From Pseudarthrobacter defluvii (GTDB lineage: Bacteria; Actinomycetota; Actinomycetes; Actinomycetales; Micrococcaceae): a stretch of 64,000 nucleotides of DNA. The notes below the pieces were generated by a model. The model was not told where the DNA came from, did not search any database, and was given only the letters and a program-made list of their open reading frames with translations. The translations under genes were made by a program, and so were the position numbers. This document shows positions 1 through 8,527 of the stretch, in pieces (within the stretch, counting starts at the first letter, position 1; the number at the start of each line of letters is the position of its first letter). Location: NCBI RefSeq assembly GCF_030816725.1, contig NZ_JAUSYG010000001.1, positions 2,356,001 to 2,420,000 on the forward strand, written 5' to 3'.

Positions 1-482
1 GAATACTGTTGGGACGCCCCGGATCCGTGGTCAGTTTTTTGCGGGGCAGGAACAATTACCAGAGTGTGCGCCAGTGCGCCCAGCGGTGAGCCCGCGTTGG
101 CCGTGAAGGCTGCAACACGGGCGTCGGCCTTGACCGCAGTTTCTCCGGCCCGCACGACACCTGATGTTGTTCCAGAGCCGGAAGCCACTAACAGCAGGTC
201 GCCGGCTCCAATTGCGGGAGTGGTGGTGTCGCCCGCGACGTGGACGGTCAGGCCAAGATGCATCAAACGCATCGCAGCCATGCGCAGGACAAGCCCGCTC
301 CGGCCCGCCCCTGCCACGAAGACGCGAGGGGCCCCGGCAAGCTCTCCGGCCAGAGCGGCGAGTTCTTGAACGCTGACCCGGGCTGCAGTGTCTGCAACCT
401 CGCCCTGAATAAGCGAAAGGCTGCGAGAAATTGCCCCCACAGTTCCGGCTTGGACAGGGCTCACTTCTGAAACGCTCGGCAT
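1..482 (-). CDS. hxlB: 6-phospho-3-hexuloisomerase, partial (runs off the left edge)
   Basis: This reading frame has an ATG at 482, AAGGAGAG seven bases upstream and no stop before the window edge, so about 160 residues are visible. The protein starts MPSVSEVSPVQ and carries a SIS sugar-isomerase domain: FVAGAGRSGLV near residue 54, MRLMHLG, then DTTTPAIGAGDLLLVASGSG and a second strand VAAFTANAGSPLGALA. This order is that of PHI/HxlB, which isomerises hexulose-6-phosphate to fructose-6-phosphate after HxlA fixes formaldehyde onto ribulose-5-phosphate (family knowledge). The partner hxlA would be expected just beyond the left edge. Its promoter matches that of the VanA-like gene at 1651, so it probably detoxifies or assimilates formaldehyde from demethylation. 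Only the C-terminus is missing. Confidence 0.88.
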   Translation of the reverse strand, partial: MPSVSEVSPVQAGTVGAISRSLSLIQGEVADTAARVSVQELAALAGELAGAPRVFVAGAGRSGLVLRMAAMRLMHLGLTVHVAGDTTTPAIGAGDLLLVASGSGTTSGVVRAGETAVKADARVAAFTANAGSPLGALAHTLVIVPAPQKTDHGSGASQQY

Positions 483-545
483 GTTGCTCTCCTTTGAGCT
501 GCTACTGGCTTGGGCACCTTAATACCTCCGGCAAGGCATTGCCCC

Positions 546-583
546 TTGTATACACTGTATACAGGCGCCGCGGTTGTGGTCAA
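546..583 (-). promoter_or_regulatory. hxlB promoter with GntR-type operator
   Basis: On the minus strand TTGACC (578-583) is followed after 18 bases by TACAGT (554-559). A palindrome, CCTGTATACAGTGTATACAA on the minus strand (546-565), covers the -10 box. The same arrangement (TTGACC, 18 bases, TACAGT, same palindrome) lies before the oxygenase gene at 1593-1630. The position over the -10 suggests repression, most simply by the GntR protein encoded between the two sites. Confidence 0.75.
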
Positions 584-804
584 GTGGATTTGGGGGCAGG
601 GTCAGTTTGCTCTGGCCAGCTGTCCGAGGAACCTATGTTGAAAGGCGCACGGCGACGGGTTGAGGCGGCAGCTACGTCCCCGGGTCGGGGTGTTCGCGGC
701 AGGTATAGTTACGGACAGCGTGGCAACGGGCTCGAAGCCCCATAGCCATCGTGTGTTGTTAGGCCGCTTGGGTCACTAGGCCGTAGCAGCTTGCATCTGA
801 CGCG

Positions 805-1467
805 TCAGTTGGCGGGCGCAGCTTGCGCGCGGGTCGGGTCAGTCACGTCATGGCAGTGCCGCAGGAGTTCGATTGCCTGGTCCGCATCCCCGTTTTTAAG
901 CGCATTGAGGATGCGGCGATGGTCATCGACCACCTTGTTCTGGTACTCCTCACCTTGACGGTAAGTCATTGTGATGCGCTTCTGAATGGGGTGGTTCCAT
1001 ACGGAAGTGAGGACACTGAGCAGAAAGCTGTTGCCGGCAGGTCCGACGAGGGCTATGTGGAAGGCCTGGCCCAACCGGAACAGCTCCAGGTTGTCCGACG
1101 GGTCGATCAGGGCGGTCTCCTCAATGAGGCTACTCATGCGCAGCATTTGCTGAGGAGTGTAGTGCCCACATGCGCGGTGTACCGCGAGGGCTTCGAGGGC
1201 ATAGCGAACGTCAAAGACGTCAGCGATTTCGCTTTCATCGAGCTGATTGACGACGTACCCGCGTCCAGGGACGAGTGTTGTAAGCCCCTCCAGCGTCAAC
1301 CGGGTCAACACGTCGCGGACGGGAGTGCGTGAAACCCCATACTGGGCAGCGACCTGTTCCTGAACGAGTGCGGTTCCGGACGCTATTTTCCCGGTGGCGA
1401 TATCAGCCGTGATGAGATCGTAGACCTTCTCGGCCAGCGGCCGGAGATCCTTCAGTTGTACGGCCAT
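805..1467 (-). CDS. GntR-family regulator, FadR/FCD subfamily
   Basis: This is a 220-residue regulator. The N-terminal winged helix (about residues 10-75) contains SGTALVQEQVAAQYGVSRTP and VRDVLTRLTLEGL, followed by the GRGYVV wing. The C-terminal FCD ligand domain follows, with DVRYALEALAVHRA, FHIALVGPAGN and a late DDHRRILNAL/HCH metal-ligand pattern. I start at ATG 1467, preceded by AGAGGTG; a GTG at 1527 has no ribosome site. The gene lies between two identical operators facing hxlB and the VanA-like oxygenase, so it is the likely local repressor, released by the substrate or its product. VanR of vanillate operons belongs to the same class (family knowledge). Confidence 0.9.
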   Translation of the reverse strand: MAVQLKDLRPLAEKVYDLITADIATGKIASGTALVQEQVAAQYGVSRTPVRDVLTRLTLEGLTTLVPGRGYVVNQLDESEIADVFDVRYALEALAVHRACGHYTPQQMLRMSSLIEETALIDPSDNLELFRLGQAFHIALVGPAGNSFLLSVLTSVWNHPIQKRITMTYRQGEEYQNKVVDDHRRILNALKNGDADQAIELLRHCHDVTDPTRAQAAPAN

Positions 1468-1592
1468 GGCACCTCTGCTTTCGGTTTCTGCAATTTTGTC
1501 ACGAAGTAGTTCCCCCCAAGCCGTCACTGCACTGGCGCGTAACTGGATGAGGACACAACAGCACTGCCCTGCCGGCTGCGAGAGAAAAGCAC

Positions 1593-1630
1593 TTGACCTG
1601 AGTCACAAGGTCTGAATACAGTGTATACAC
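1593..1630 (+). promoter_or_regulatory. Promoter and GntR-type operator of the demethylase operon
   Basis: TTGACC (1593-1598), an 18-base spacer and TACAGT (1617-1622) form the promoter. The operator TCTGAATACAGTGTATACAC (1611-1630) overlaps the -10 and differs from the hxlB copy at only a few outer positions. The ribosome site GGAGGAG (1637-1643) precedes ATG 1651. Confidence 0.75.
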
Positions 1631-1650
1631 TCAATTGGAGGAGAACAAAG

Positions 1651-2703
1651 ATGTTTGTCTTAAACACGTGGTACGTGGCGGCATGGTCCACGGACGTTTC
1701 CCGCAAGCCCATACGGCGAGTGATCTGCGCGCAACCGATTGTCCTTTTCAGGACACAGGACAACGAGGCGGTGGCGTTGGCTGATCGTTGTGCCCACCGT
1801 GCCTTTCCGCTTTCTGAAGGTCGGACAGTTGGCGACTCGGTGGAGTGCGGCTATCACGGGTTTACCTATGGATCTGATGGGGCATGCACGCGTGTCCCCG
1901 CCCAAACTTCGATTCCGGAGCGGGCCCGGGTTCGCAAGTACCCGCTCGTTGAAAAAGACGGCTGGATCTGGGTCTGGACGGGCGATGCCGAGCTGGCAGA
2001 TCCGGCCCTGATTCCAGACACGCACTGGATGGTCGACCCCGAATGGGCTACGGTCACCCACTCGTACCATTTCAAATGCAGGGCCGACCTTATTCACGAC
2101 AACCTGTTGGACCTGACTCACGAGTCGTTCCTGCACCAGACAACGGTCGGTGACGACTACATTTACGAGCATGGGATCACCGTTGAGGTGGACGGCAACG
2201 TCGTCAGTGTCGACCGCCTGATGCCCTCCGTTGAGGCTCCTCCCCTGTACGCGGAGACCATGAACGCCCGCGGTCTGTTCGACCGCTTCCACTGCACCGA
2301 GTTCTTCGTGCCCAACCTGCACGTACTGCACTCAGGCATTACCGGGGAAGGGCGCCCGCGTGAAGAAGGTTTCCTGATCAAGGTGCTCAACGGCATCACC
2401 CCGATTGACGAGCACAACACCTGGTACTACTACGCATTCAGCCGCAACTTCGCCGTCGACAACGCCCAGGCCACCGATGATCTCCGGGTCGGGTTGGGCA
2501 CCGTCCTGGACGAGGACGCCGCAGCCCTGGAAGCCCAGGAAATTGGCATGAGCACCAGGCCCCCCGGCGAGCATGATGTGCTCATCGCCCAGGACGGGGG
2601 CGTTGCCAAGGCGCGCCGCATCCTCGCCGCCCTGCTTCGGAAGGAGCAGCAGGCGCCCCCGGCAACCTCTACCCGCGTGCCAGCCGCTGTCGGAAGGGAC
2701 TAA
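1651..2703 (+). CDS. VanA-like Rieske non-haem iron oxygenase (O- or N-demethylase)
   Basis: This 350-residue protein has the length of vanillate demethylase VanA. The Rieske [2Fe-2S] motif is visible as CAH at 47-49 and CGYH at 66-69. The mononuclear iron ligands fit D154, H157 and H162 in DLTHESFLH. Such enzymes hydroxylate a methoxy or N-methyl carbon, releasing formaldehyde, with electrons from a VanB-type reductase; a matching reductase is encoded at 5893 in the same operon. I use ATG 1651 because of the strong GGAGGAG site; an in-frame GTG at 1621 lies inside the operator. The class is clear, but the substrate is not: the neighbouring transporter is of the amino-acid type, so an N-methylated or methoxylated polar compound is as possible as vanillate. 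Confidence 0.9.
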   Translation: MFVLNTWYVAAWSTDVSRKPIRRVICAQPIVLFRTQDNEAVALADRCAHRAFPLSEGRTVGDSVECGYHGFTYGSDGACTRVPAQTSIPERARVRKYPLVEKDGWIWVWTGDAELADPALIPDTHWMVDPEWATVTHSYHFKCRADLIHDNLLDLTHESFLHQTTVGDDYIYEHGITVEVDGNVVSVDRLMPSVEAPPLYAETMNARGLFDRFHCTEFFVPNLHVLHSGITGEGRPREEGFLIKVLNGITPIDEHNTWYYYAFSRNFAVDNAQATDDLRVGLGTVLDEDAAALEAQEIGMSTRPPGEHDVLIAQDGGVAKARRILAALLRKEQQAPPATSTRVPAAVGRD

Positions 2704-2705
2704 AG

Positions 2706-3152
2706 ATGTGGATGCTCATCCGCGCCAACGACATGGGGGCTCAAACAGGGCCCTCCGGCGCCCGAATCCTCGCCGCCAACCCTGACTCAGCCGAGCGCGG
2801 GGACCCCTGGCGGTGGACGGTGGAACTGGACGAATCCGCTGCCGAACCGCTAGCTGCTGTCACTGCCAACGATGACCATGTCAGCGCCAGCAGCACCCGC
2901 TACGAAGGAAACTTCACAGGAGTCTTCCAACGGGAAGCCGGAGAACAAATCGTCATGGCCGGTCTCACCGGAGAGGCCCTCGTAGCGGCAGAGGACGGAC
3001 CGTGGAAGCGGTGGCTCCGGCCAGGGGACACCTTCATCGTTGAGGGCGAAGACCCCGAGGCCATACGGCTTTCCCTCACGGCCGGCCACTCGGCAGTGCA
3101 AGTCATCACCCTCTCCCCCACCCGCGCAAAAGTCCTTCGATGGGTTCCATAA
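2706..3152 (+). CDS. Conserved hypothetical protein inside the demethylase operon
   Basis: This 148-residue protein starts two bases after the oxygenase stop. I do not recognise it with confidence. It is rich in short predicted strands, with a WRWTVELDES segment, then GVFQREAGEQIVMAGL and a GDTFIVEGEDPEAIRLSL segment. This weakly resembles HutD-like or cupin-fold small proteins. There is no signal peptide or membrane segment. Its position between the oxygenase and the transporter suggests a role in handling the same substrate, such as an auxiliary or sensor protein. Confidence 0.7.
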   Translation: MWMLIRANDMGAQTGPSGARILAANPDSAERGDPWRWTVELDESAAEPLAAVTANDDHVSASSTRYEGNFTGVFQREAGEQIVMAGLTGEALVAAEDGPWKRWLRPGDTFIVEGEDPEAIRLSLTAGHSAVQVITLSPTRAKVLRWVP

Positions 3153-3207
3153 ACCCCTCCTCAACCATGCACGGCTTCAGTACATTTCAGCGTCGAAAGG
3201 TATTACC

Positions 3208-4131
3208 ATGAGCCATCCCCGAAACCCGCTGCTTCTGGCAGGAGCCATCTTCCTGGCCCTGTCCGTCAGTTCCTGCGCAGCGACATCGGACGCCTCCCCC
3301 CAGGGCCCCGCACCGTCTTCCGCAAACACCGACTCAGCACTCCCGGTCAACGAAACGACACGGGCACTGCTGCCCGAAAGCATCCGGACGGCCGGCGTCC
3401 TGCGGGTCGCTTCGGACCCCACCTATGCGCCCTTTGAGTACTTCGACACCGACAACAAAACCATGATCGGCTGGGATGTTGACCTCACCGACGCCGTCGG
3501 CGCAACCCTGGGGCTGAAAGTCGAACATGTCCCGGCATCGTTCGACACCATTCTCCCCGGCCTGGCATCAGGGAAATACGACATGGCGGCATCCTTTTTC
3601 TCGGTCACCCCCGAACGCGAGAAAATCGTGGACTTCGTTCAATACATCAAGAGCGGATCAGGAGTCGCGGTCCTGAGAGGCAACCCGAACCAGATGACGA
3701 TGGACCCGATGACAATGTGCGGCCGACGCATTGCCGGACAAAAAGGCTCCATCCAATCCATGGAAATCCTCCCTGCCTTCTCCACCCAATGCTCAGAAGC
3801 AGGACACCAGCCTATTGACGTGCAGAACTTCCCCTCCCAGTCCGACGCCAATCTCGCCCTGGTCTCAGGGCGGATAGACGGTGTCGTAGCCGACAGCGTC
3901 ACCCTCGCCTACCAGGCCAAGGAAGCCAACGGCAAGTTCGAACTCGCCGCGGGCGAAGAGTACAAACCAGAACCTATCGGCCTGGCGCTCAGCAAAAACT
4001 CCGGACTTAAGACAGCGGTCACGGAAGCCGTCCGGGACGTTATCAACAGCAACCACTACTCAACAATCAGCGAGAAGTGGGGCGTCCCCAAAAGCGTTCT
4101 GGTAACCGCCGACGTGTTGGCAACTAAGTAA
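3208..4131 (+). CDS. ABC transporter substrate-binding lipoprotein (polar amino acid type)
   Basis: This is a 307-residue family-3 solute-binding protein. The N-terminus has a hydrophobic signal and a lipobox ending LSVSSC, so it is probably a lipoprotein on the outer face of the membrane. The mature part has hallmarks of the family: LRVASDPTYAPFEY, IGWDVDLTDAVG, LPGLASGKYDMAASFFSVT and RIDGVVADS. The start is ATG 3208 with GAAAGG upstream; a longer frame begins at 3040 inside the previous gene and is not credible. With the next two genes it forms a complete importer, probably for the demethylase substrate. Confidence 0.92.
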   Translation: MSHPRNPLLLAGAIFLALSVSSCAATSDASPQGPAPSSANTDSALPVNETTRALLPESIRTAGVLRVASDPTYAPFEYFDTDNKTMIGWDVDLTDAVGATLGLKVEHVPASFDTILPGLASGKYDMAASFFSVTPEREKIVDFVQYIKSGSGVAVLRGNPNQMTMDPMTMCGRRIAGQKGSIQSMEILPAFSTQCSEAGHQPIDVQNFPSQSDANLALVSGRIDGVVADSVTLAYQAKEANGKFELAAGEEYKPEPIGLALSKNSGLKTAVTEAVRDVINSNHYSTISEKWGVPKSVLVTADVLATK

Positions 4132-4146
4132 ACGGAAAAGCCCTTA

Positions 4147-5097
4147 ATGACAACAACAACGCCCCGGCTGGCCGCCGGAATGACCGGCGACGAATACACC
4201 GTCGTCAAAGCCAAGCACCCCGGCCGATGGGCCTCGGCCCTGATCATCCTGATCATTGCGGGATTGCTCCTGCAATCGGTGATGACCAACCCAAATTTCG
4301 GCTGGAACGTCGTCGCCGCCTACCTCACGGAAGCCTCCATCGGGCGCGGGATCCTCATCACTCTCGAACTGACCGTGGTCAGCATGGTCATCGGCACGGT
4401 CCTCGGGGTCATCTTTGCCGTCATGCGGCTCTCCCCCAACCCTGTTGTTCGGACAGCAGCCTTTGCCTACGTCAGCTTCTTCCGGGGCACACCAGTCCTG
4501 GTGCAGCTGCTCTTCTGGTTCAACCTCGCAGCGCTGTACCCGGTGATCACCTTGGGCATCCCCGGACTGCACCTGGACGCCAACCAGCTCATCACCCCGC
4601 TGACCGCAGCCATCCTCGGCCTTGGCCTGAACCAGGGCGCCTACATGTCCGAAATCGTTCGCGCCGGTATCCTCTCGGTCGACAACGGACAGATAGAAGC
4701 GGCCGAAGCCTTGGGTATTACCCGGATGCAGACCATCCGCCGCATCGTGCTGCCGCAGGCGATGCGTGTCATCATTCCCCCTACCGGTAACGAAACCATC
4801 GGGATGCTCAAGTCCACCTCGCTCGTCAGCGTTATTTCCGTCCCGGAACTTCTCTACTCATCGCAGGTCATCTATGCCAGGACCTTTGAAACGATCCCCA
4901 TGCTGATCGTCGCGAGCCTCTGGTACCTCCTCATCACCACAGTGCTCAGCATTGGCCAGTACTACCTCGAGCGCCGGTTCGCCCGTGGAAACCACCGCAA
5001 CCTGCCACCGACACCCCTTCAGCAGCTCCGTAAATTCGTCCGCACCCACGACGCGCTGTCTCTGAAACCTATTTCCCTGAAAGGCGGCCCGCGATGA
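4147..5097 (+). CDS. ABC transporter permease (HisM/GlnP type)
   Basis: This is a 316-residue membrane protein. An N-terminal hydrophobic helix (about 28-48) is followed by the BPD transmembrane core: ITLELTVVSMVIGTVLGV, the RGTPVLVQLLFWF segment and the EAA loop EAAEALGITRMQTIRRIVLP, which docks the ATPase. It is longer than many members because of N-terminal and C-terminal soluble tails. Its stop overlaps the ATPase start by four bases (ATGA at 5094), implying translational coupling. A single permease is encoded, so it probably acts as a homodimer. Confidence 0.93.
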   Translation: MTTTTPRLAAGMTGDEYTVVKAKHPGRWASALIILIIAGLLLQSVMTNPNFGWNVVAAYLTEASIGRGILITLELTVVSMVIGTVLGVIFAVMRLSPNPVVRTAAFAYVSFFRGTPVLVQLLFWFNLAALYPVITLGIPGLHLDANQLITPLTAAILGLGLNQGAYMSEIVRAGILSVDNGQIEAAEALGITRMQTIRRIVLPQAMRVIIPPTGNETIGMLKSTSLVSVISVPELLYSSQVIYARTFETIPMLIVASLWYLLITTVLSIGQYYLERRFARGNHRNLPPTPLQQLRKFVRTHDALSLKPISLKGGPR

Positions 5098-5891
5098 CGG
5101 TCCCAGCAGCGCCGGCCCCTATGGTCAAGGCGAATTCAATCTGCAAGAGCTACGGGGCAAACGAGGTCCTGAAAGGGATCGACATGGAAGTCGCCCCCGG
5201 TGAAGTCGTCTGCCTCATCGGCCCCTCCGGCTCAGGGAAAAGTACCTTCCTGCGCTGCATCAACCACCTTGAAACGGTCGATGGCGGCAGGATGTGGGTG
5301 GATGGAAATATCGTCGGATACGACCTCAAAGGCACAAAGCTCCACGAGCAAAACCACCGCGACATCTGCCGGCAACGGATGGACATCGGGATGGTCTTCC
5401 AGCAGTTCAACCTGTTCCCCCACATGACGGTCTTGGAAAATCTGATCGAGGCACCCCGCCTCGTGAAGAAGGAAAAGAAAAATACCGCAACCGCGCGCGC
5501 CATCGGTCTGCTCGAAAAAGTGGGACTCCGGGACAAGGCAGACGCTTACCCGCGCCAACTCTCCGGCGGACAGCAGCAACGCGTAGCCATAGCCCGGGCA
5601 TTGTGCATGGAACCCAAACTGATGCTCTTCGACGAACCAACCTCTGCCCTGGACCCGGAACTCGTCGGAGAGGTCCTGAAAGTCATGAAAGACCTTGCGC
5701 TTTCAGGAATGACCATGATCGTCGTCACCCACGAAATGAACTTCGCACGGGACGTCGCAGACCGCGTCGTCTTCATGGCCGAGGGGCACGTCGTAGAACA
5801 AGGTCCCGCCCGCGAGGTGATCACCAATCCCACCAATGAACGGACACAAACCTTCCTGGCGTCCGTTCTCAACGAAGCGACAGCGAACTGA
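5094..5891 (+). CDS. ABC transporter ATP-binding protein (polar amino acid type)
   Basis: This 265-residue nucleotide-binding subunit has all the expected motifs: Walker A GPSGSGKS near residue 44, a Q-loop in MVFQQFNLFPHMTVLEN, the signature LSGGQQQRVAIARAL, Walker B LMLFDEPTSALDP and the switch histidine in VVTHEMNFA. It energises the importer made with the two preceding genes. It is of normal length and overlaps the permease by four bases. The reductase follows with a one-base gap. Confidence 0.95.
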   Translation: MTVPAAPAPMVKANSICKSYGANEVLKGIDMEVAPGEVVCLIGPSGSGKSTFLRCINHLETVDGGRMWVDGNIVGYDLKGTKLHEQNHRDICRQRMDIGMVFQQFNLFPHMTVLENLIEAPRLVKKEKKNTATARAIGLLEKVGLRDKADAYPRQLSGGQQQRVAIARALCMEPKLMLFDEPTSALDPELVGEVLKVMKDLALSGMTMIVVTHEMNFARDVADRVVFMAEGHVVEQGPAREVITNPTNERTQTFLASVLNEATAN

Positions 5892-5892
5892 C

Positions 5893-6849
5893 ATGGACAA
5901 CGGCTTTTTCGAACTGGTGGTCCACTCAATAAATCATGAGTCCCGCCAAGTAGTGTCAGTAACACTAAAACACCCCTTGGGACACGATCTGCCCGGTTGG
6001 GAACCAGGTGCCCATATCGACGTGCTCCTCCCCAACGGAATACTCCGGCAGTACTCCCTGTGCTCACACCCGGATGAAACCAAGGCATGGCGCATTGCGG
6101 TTCTCAAGGAGCCGCAGGGGCGCGGCGGTTCGGCCTACGTCCATGACGAACTCATGCCGGGCACAAAGCTCCAGGTCCGGGAAGCACGGAATAACTTCCC
6201 GATGCATCCCGCCGAGCGGTACCTGTTCATCGCCGGAGGCATCGGCATCACTCCCATCCTCCCGATGGTGTGGGCTGCAACGCACCAGGGTATCCCGTGG
6301 GAATTGCTCTACCTTGGCCGTAGCCGCACCTCGATGGCGTTCCTCAACGAGATCACAGCGCTCGGAGGGCGCGCCACAATCCACGTCAGCCAAGAGCTCG
6401 GGCCATTCCCCCTCAATTACCTACTCAGTGAACTCGAGGCAGGAACCGAGGTTTACGCCTGCGGCCCGCAGAAACTGCTCGATGCATTAGAGACGGCCTC
6501 TAAGTCCTGGGACGACGCCTCAGCGTTCCACTGCGAGCGGTTTTCACTCGAGCCCGCCGAACCCAGTGCGGGGACGTCAACCGATTCAGCGTTCACCCTG
6601 GAGCTGGCCGACGGCATGGAAGTACCCGTACCGGCCAATTCCTCCGTCCTGGAAGCGCTGGAAGCAGCAGGTATCAACGTGCCCAACTCCTGCCGCGAAG
6701 GCATCTGCGGAACGTGCGAAACACCAGTAATAGCCGGAGACATCGACCACCGGGACACGCTCCTCTCACCACAGGAGCGCGAAGAAGGAGCGACCATGAT
6801 GATCTGTGTCTCCAGATGCAAGAGCCCCAGACTCGTCCTCGACCTCTAG
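5893..6849 (+). CDS. VanB-like oxygenase reductase (FMN/NAD/[2Fe-2S])
   Basis: This 318-residue protein has the phthalate-dioxygenase-reductase layout. The N-terminal flavin domain has ADIDV-like GAHIDVLLPNG and RQYSLCS. The NAD domain has FIAGGIGITPILPM near residue 114 and VYACGPQKLLDAL. The C-terminal plant-type ferredoxin domain has CREGICGTC and a last ligand in MICVSRC. It passes electrons from NAD(P)H to the Rieske oxygenase at 1651. I start at ATG 5893, just after the ATPase stop, because homologues begin with this ELVV segment; no strong ribosome site is seen, consistent with coupling. An ATG at 5836 lies within the ATPase. Confidence 0.9.
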   Translation: MDNGFFELVVHSINHESRQVVSVTLKHPLGHDLPGWEPGAHIDVLLPNGILRQYSLCSHPDETKAWRIAVLKEPQGRGGSAYVHDELMPGTKLQVREARNNFPMHPAERYLFIAGGIGITPILPMVWAATHQGIPWELLYLGRSRTSMAFLNEITALGGRATIHVSQELGPFPLNYLLSELEAGTEVYACGPQKLLDALETASKSWDDASAFHCERFSLEPAEPSAGTSTDSAFTLELADGMEVPVPANSSVLEALEAAGINVPNSCREGICGTCETPVIAGDIDHRDTLLSPQEREEGATMMICVSRCKSPRLVLDL

Positions 6850-6898
6850 GCCCAGACCAGAGTGTCCCCTAACCCGGCTACCAGCATCAAGAGGAAGC

Positions 6899-7732
6899 AT
6901 GGCAGAAGAAAACAGCGGCAACAGTGCCGGCAGCCGTCGCACTGTTGCATCGAAAGTTCCCTCAGCCCACAACACCCTTCGTATCCTTCAACTGCTCGCT
7001 GCCAAAAAGGCCCCCATACCCGCTTCAAGGATCGCTGATGAACTCGGCCTTCCCCGGTCCAGCATTTACGACCTGCTTGGAGTGATGGAAGCCCAAGGAT
7101 TCGTCACCCACCTGCCCTCTCAAGGGCGATACGGCCTGGGGGTGGACGCACGGGAAGTCAGCTCCGCTTACTCGCAGGATGAACCACTATCGCGGGTAGG
7201 CAGGCCGCTGCTTGCCCGCCTCGCTCAAGCCACGGGGAAGAGCGCGCACCTGTCCGTACTTCACGGACGCGACATCCGGTACCTCTTCGAAGAGCCCGCG
7301 AAGAGTCAACCATCCTTTATTTCCGCTGTCGGTATGCGGCTCCCCAGCCACCTCACAGCGACTGGCCGCGCCATTCTGGCTGCAGCACCCAGGGCACATG
7401 TACGCGCTCTCTACCCGAACGCGGCCGCGTTTGCAGCCCCCCAACAGGGCTCGTTACCCATCACCAAATACCAGACGCTGTCATCGGAGTTGAACCTAGT
7501 GAGCCAACGAGGTTATGCCGCGGAATACGGACGGACCATCCCAGGGTTTGGATCGATCGCCGTCGCCGTCAAGGACCAGCACGGCTGGCCTACCGCGGCC
7601 ATCGCGGTGACATACGTTGAGGAAGACTTCCCGGTCCCGCTTCAGCAAGCGCTGGCAGACACCATAAAAAAGACCGCCTTCGAGCTGTCCCGGCGAATAC
7701 ATGGCCCTTGGCCAACACTGGTCGCCTCATGA
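6899..7732 (+). CDS. IclR-family transcriptional regulator
   Basis: This is a 277-residue regulator. The winged helix (about residues 24-85) reads NTLRILQLLAAKKAPIPASR, then ADELGLPRSSIYDLLGVMEA. The C-terminal GAF-like effector domain includes GKSAHLSVLHGRDIRYLFE, LTATGRAILAA and the conserved YGRTIPGFGSIAVAV segment. ATG 6899 is preceded by AGAGGAAG. It lies downstream of the reductase in the same direction and may act on this operon or on a downstream ring-cleavage pathway outside the window. With the GntR protein, the locus has two local regulators. Confidence 0.9.
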   Translation: MAEENSGNSAGSRRTVASKVPSAHNTLRILQLLAAKKAPIPASRIADELGLPRSSIYDLLGVMEAQGFVTHLPSQGRYGLGVDAREVSSAYSQDEPLSRVGRPLLARLAQATGKSAHLSVLHGRDIRYLFEEPAKSQPSFISAVGMRLPSHLTATGRAILAAAPRAHVRALYPNAAAFAAPQQGSLPITKYQTLSSELNLVSQRGYAAEYGRTIPGFGSIAVAVKDQHGWPTAAIAVTYVEEDFPVPLQQALADTIKKTAFELSRRIHGPWPTLVAS

Positions 7733-7959
7733 CTCTCAGCACAGACACAGGAACACAGGCCTTGGCTGTTCCCTTATATCCTCCAAGGGCCGCGGTCAAT
7801 GACTTTGAAGAAAACCTTCCTAAGCTAGCCCGGCCAACCACAAAAGCTCCAACAGAGATGGCTTCCACACGCGAAAGACGCGCTGTTCCGCAGTCCACAG
7901 TAGACGCGGTTGACTGCCCCAACGGGTGCCACTACTGCGAGGGACCCGAGACCGACTGA
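7729..7959 (+). CDS. Small hypothetical protein coupled to the IclR gene
   Basis: This 76-residue frame begins with ATG 7729, overlapping the IclR stop as ATGA, which favours coupled translation. The sequence is Pro/Ala/Thr-rich and ends in DCPNGCHYCEGPETD, a small cysteine cluster (C-x3-C-x2-C) that could bind a metal. I do not recognise a family. Support is only the overlap and the cysteine pattern. Confidence 0.4.
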   Translation: MTLSTDTGTQALAVPLYPPRAAVNDFEENLPKLARPTTKAPTEMASTRERRAVPQSTVDAVDCPNGCHYCEGPETD

Positions 7960-8158
7960 CGACACAGCCGTGGTGCATTTGTCTTGCGCTTTCGCGGTGG
8001 TCCTATTCCCGGCTCCGGTGCGGCACCGCAAGGGCCTTGACCCAAGCCCCCGGCTGACAACAATGACGCCTGAATGCCCCAAAGCCACCAGGGCCTTCCA
8101 ATGCTCGCAACTTGGGAGGCCCTGGTTCAAAACCCATGTAAAGAAGACCAGGTCCAGA

Positions 8159-8422
8159 ATGTCCCCTGACCCGGCCAGGCCGGATCCGAGGCCTCGCAAA
8201 GGAAATCCAAACCCGGAGGGGCCGCACCCTACGGCAGCAACCGGGGACCCCGCACCAGTGAGCGGTTGGTGGCGTCCGGATGAAGATCCCACACCCCTCC
8301 GCTACCTAAAACAGGGACAAATCACCCCTCAACTCTGCGGCAGGAAGACGCTGTGGACCCTCGTCTTCGCATTGCCGCCCACCGCCCGCGCCCCACAGCA
8401 CCACCGAGGCCCGAAACACTGA
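8159..8422 (+). CDS. Small hypothetical protein, copy 1 of a duplicated family
   Basis: The 87-residue frame from ATG 8159 has a Pro-rich N-terminus and a C-terminal part with GDPAPVSGWWRPD, RYLKQG and LWTLVFALPP. A second, diverged copy of the same C-terminal part lies at 8796-8999. Conservation of the amino acids with many silent-type differences argues that this was a protein-coding unit. No ribosome site is evident and no family is recognised. Confidence 0.5.
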   Translation: MSPDPARPDPRPRKGNPNPEGPHPTAATGDPAPVSGWWRPDEDPTPLRYLKQGQITPQLCGRKTLWTLVFALPPTARAPQHHRGPKH

Positions 8423-8527
8423 GCGCATCAGCCGTAAAAAGAGACGGCTTCCACGGAAACGCGGTGCCGGGCCCGAGCGTCCACTCCACGCAATGAAAAC
8501 GACGACACTTCGAAAGGCTGTGGAACC

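Noticed and set aside
7910..8158. Rightward open frame upstream of ATG 8159
   Set aside because: Not conserved in the second copy and no ribosome site; the conserved part begins after 8159.
6856..8175. 22-base near-identical stretch (about 6856 and 8154, ccagagtgtcccct type)
   Set aside because: Two short matches with no palindrome or promoter role seen; chance or composition is enough.
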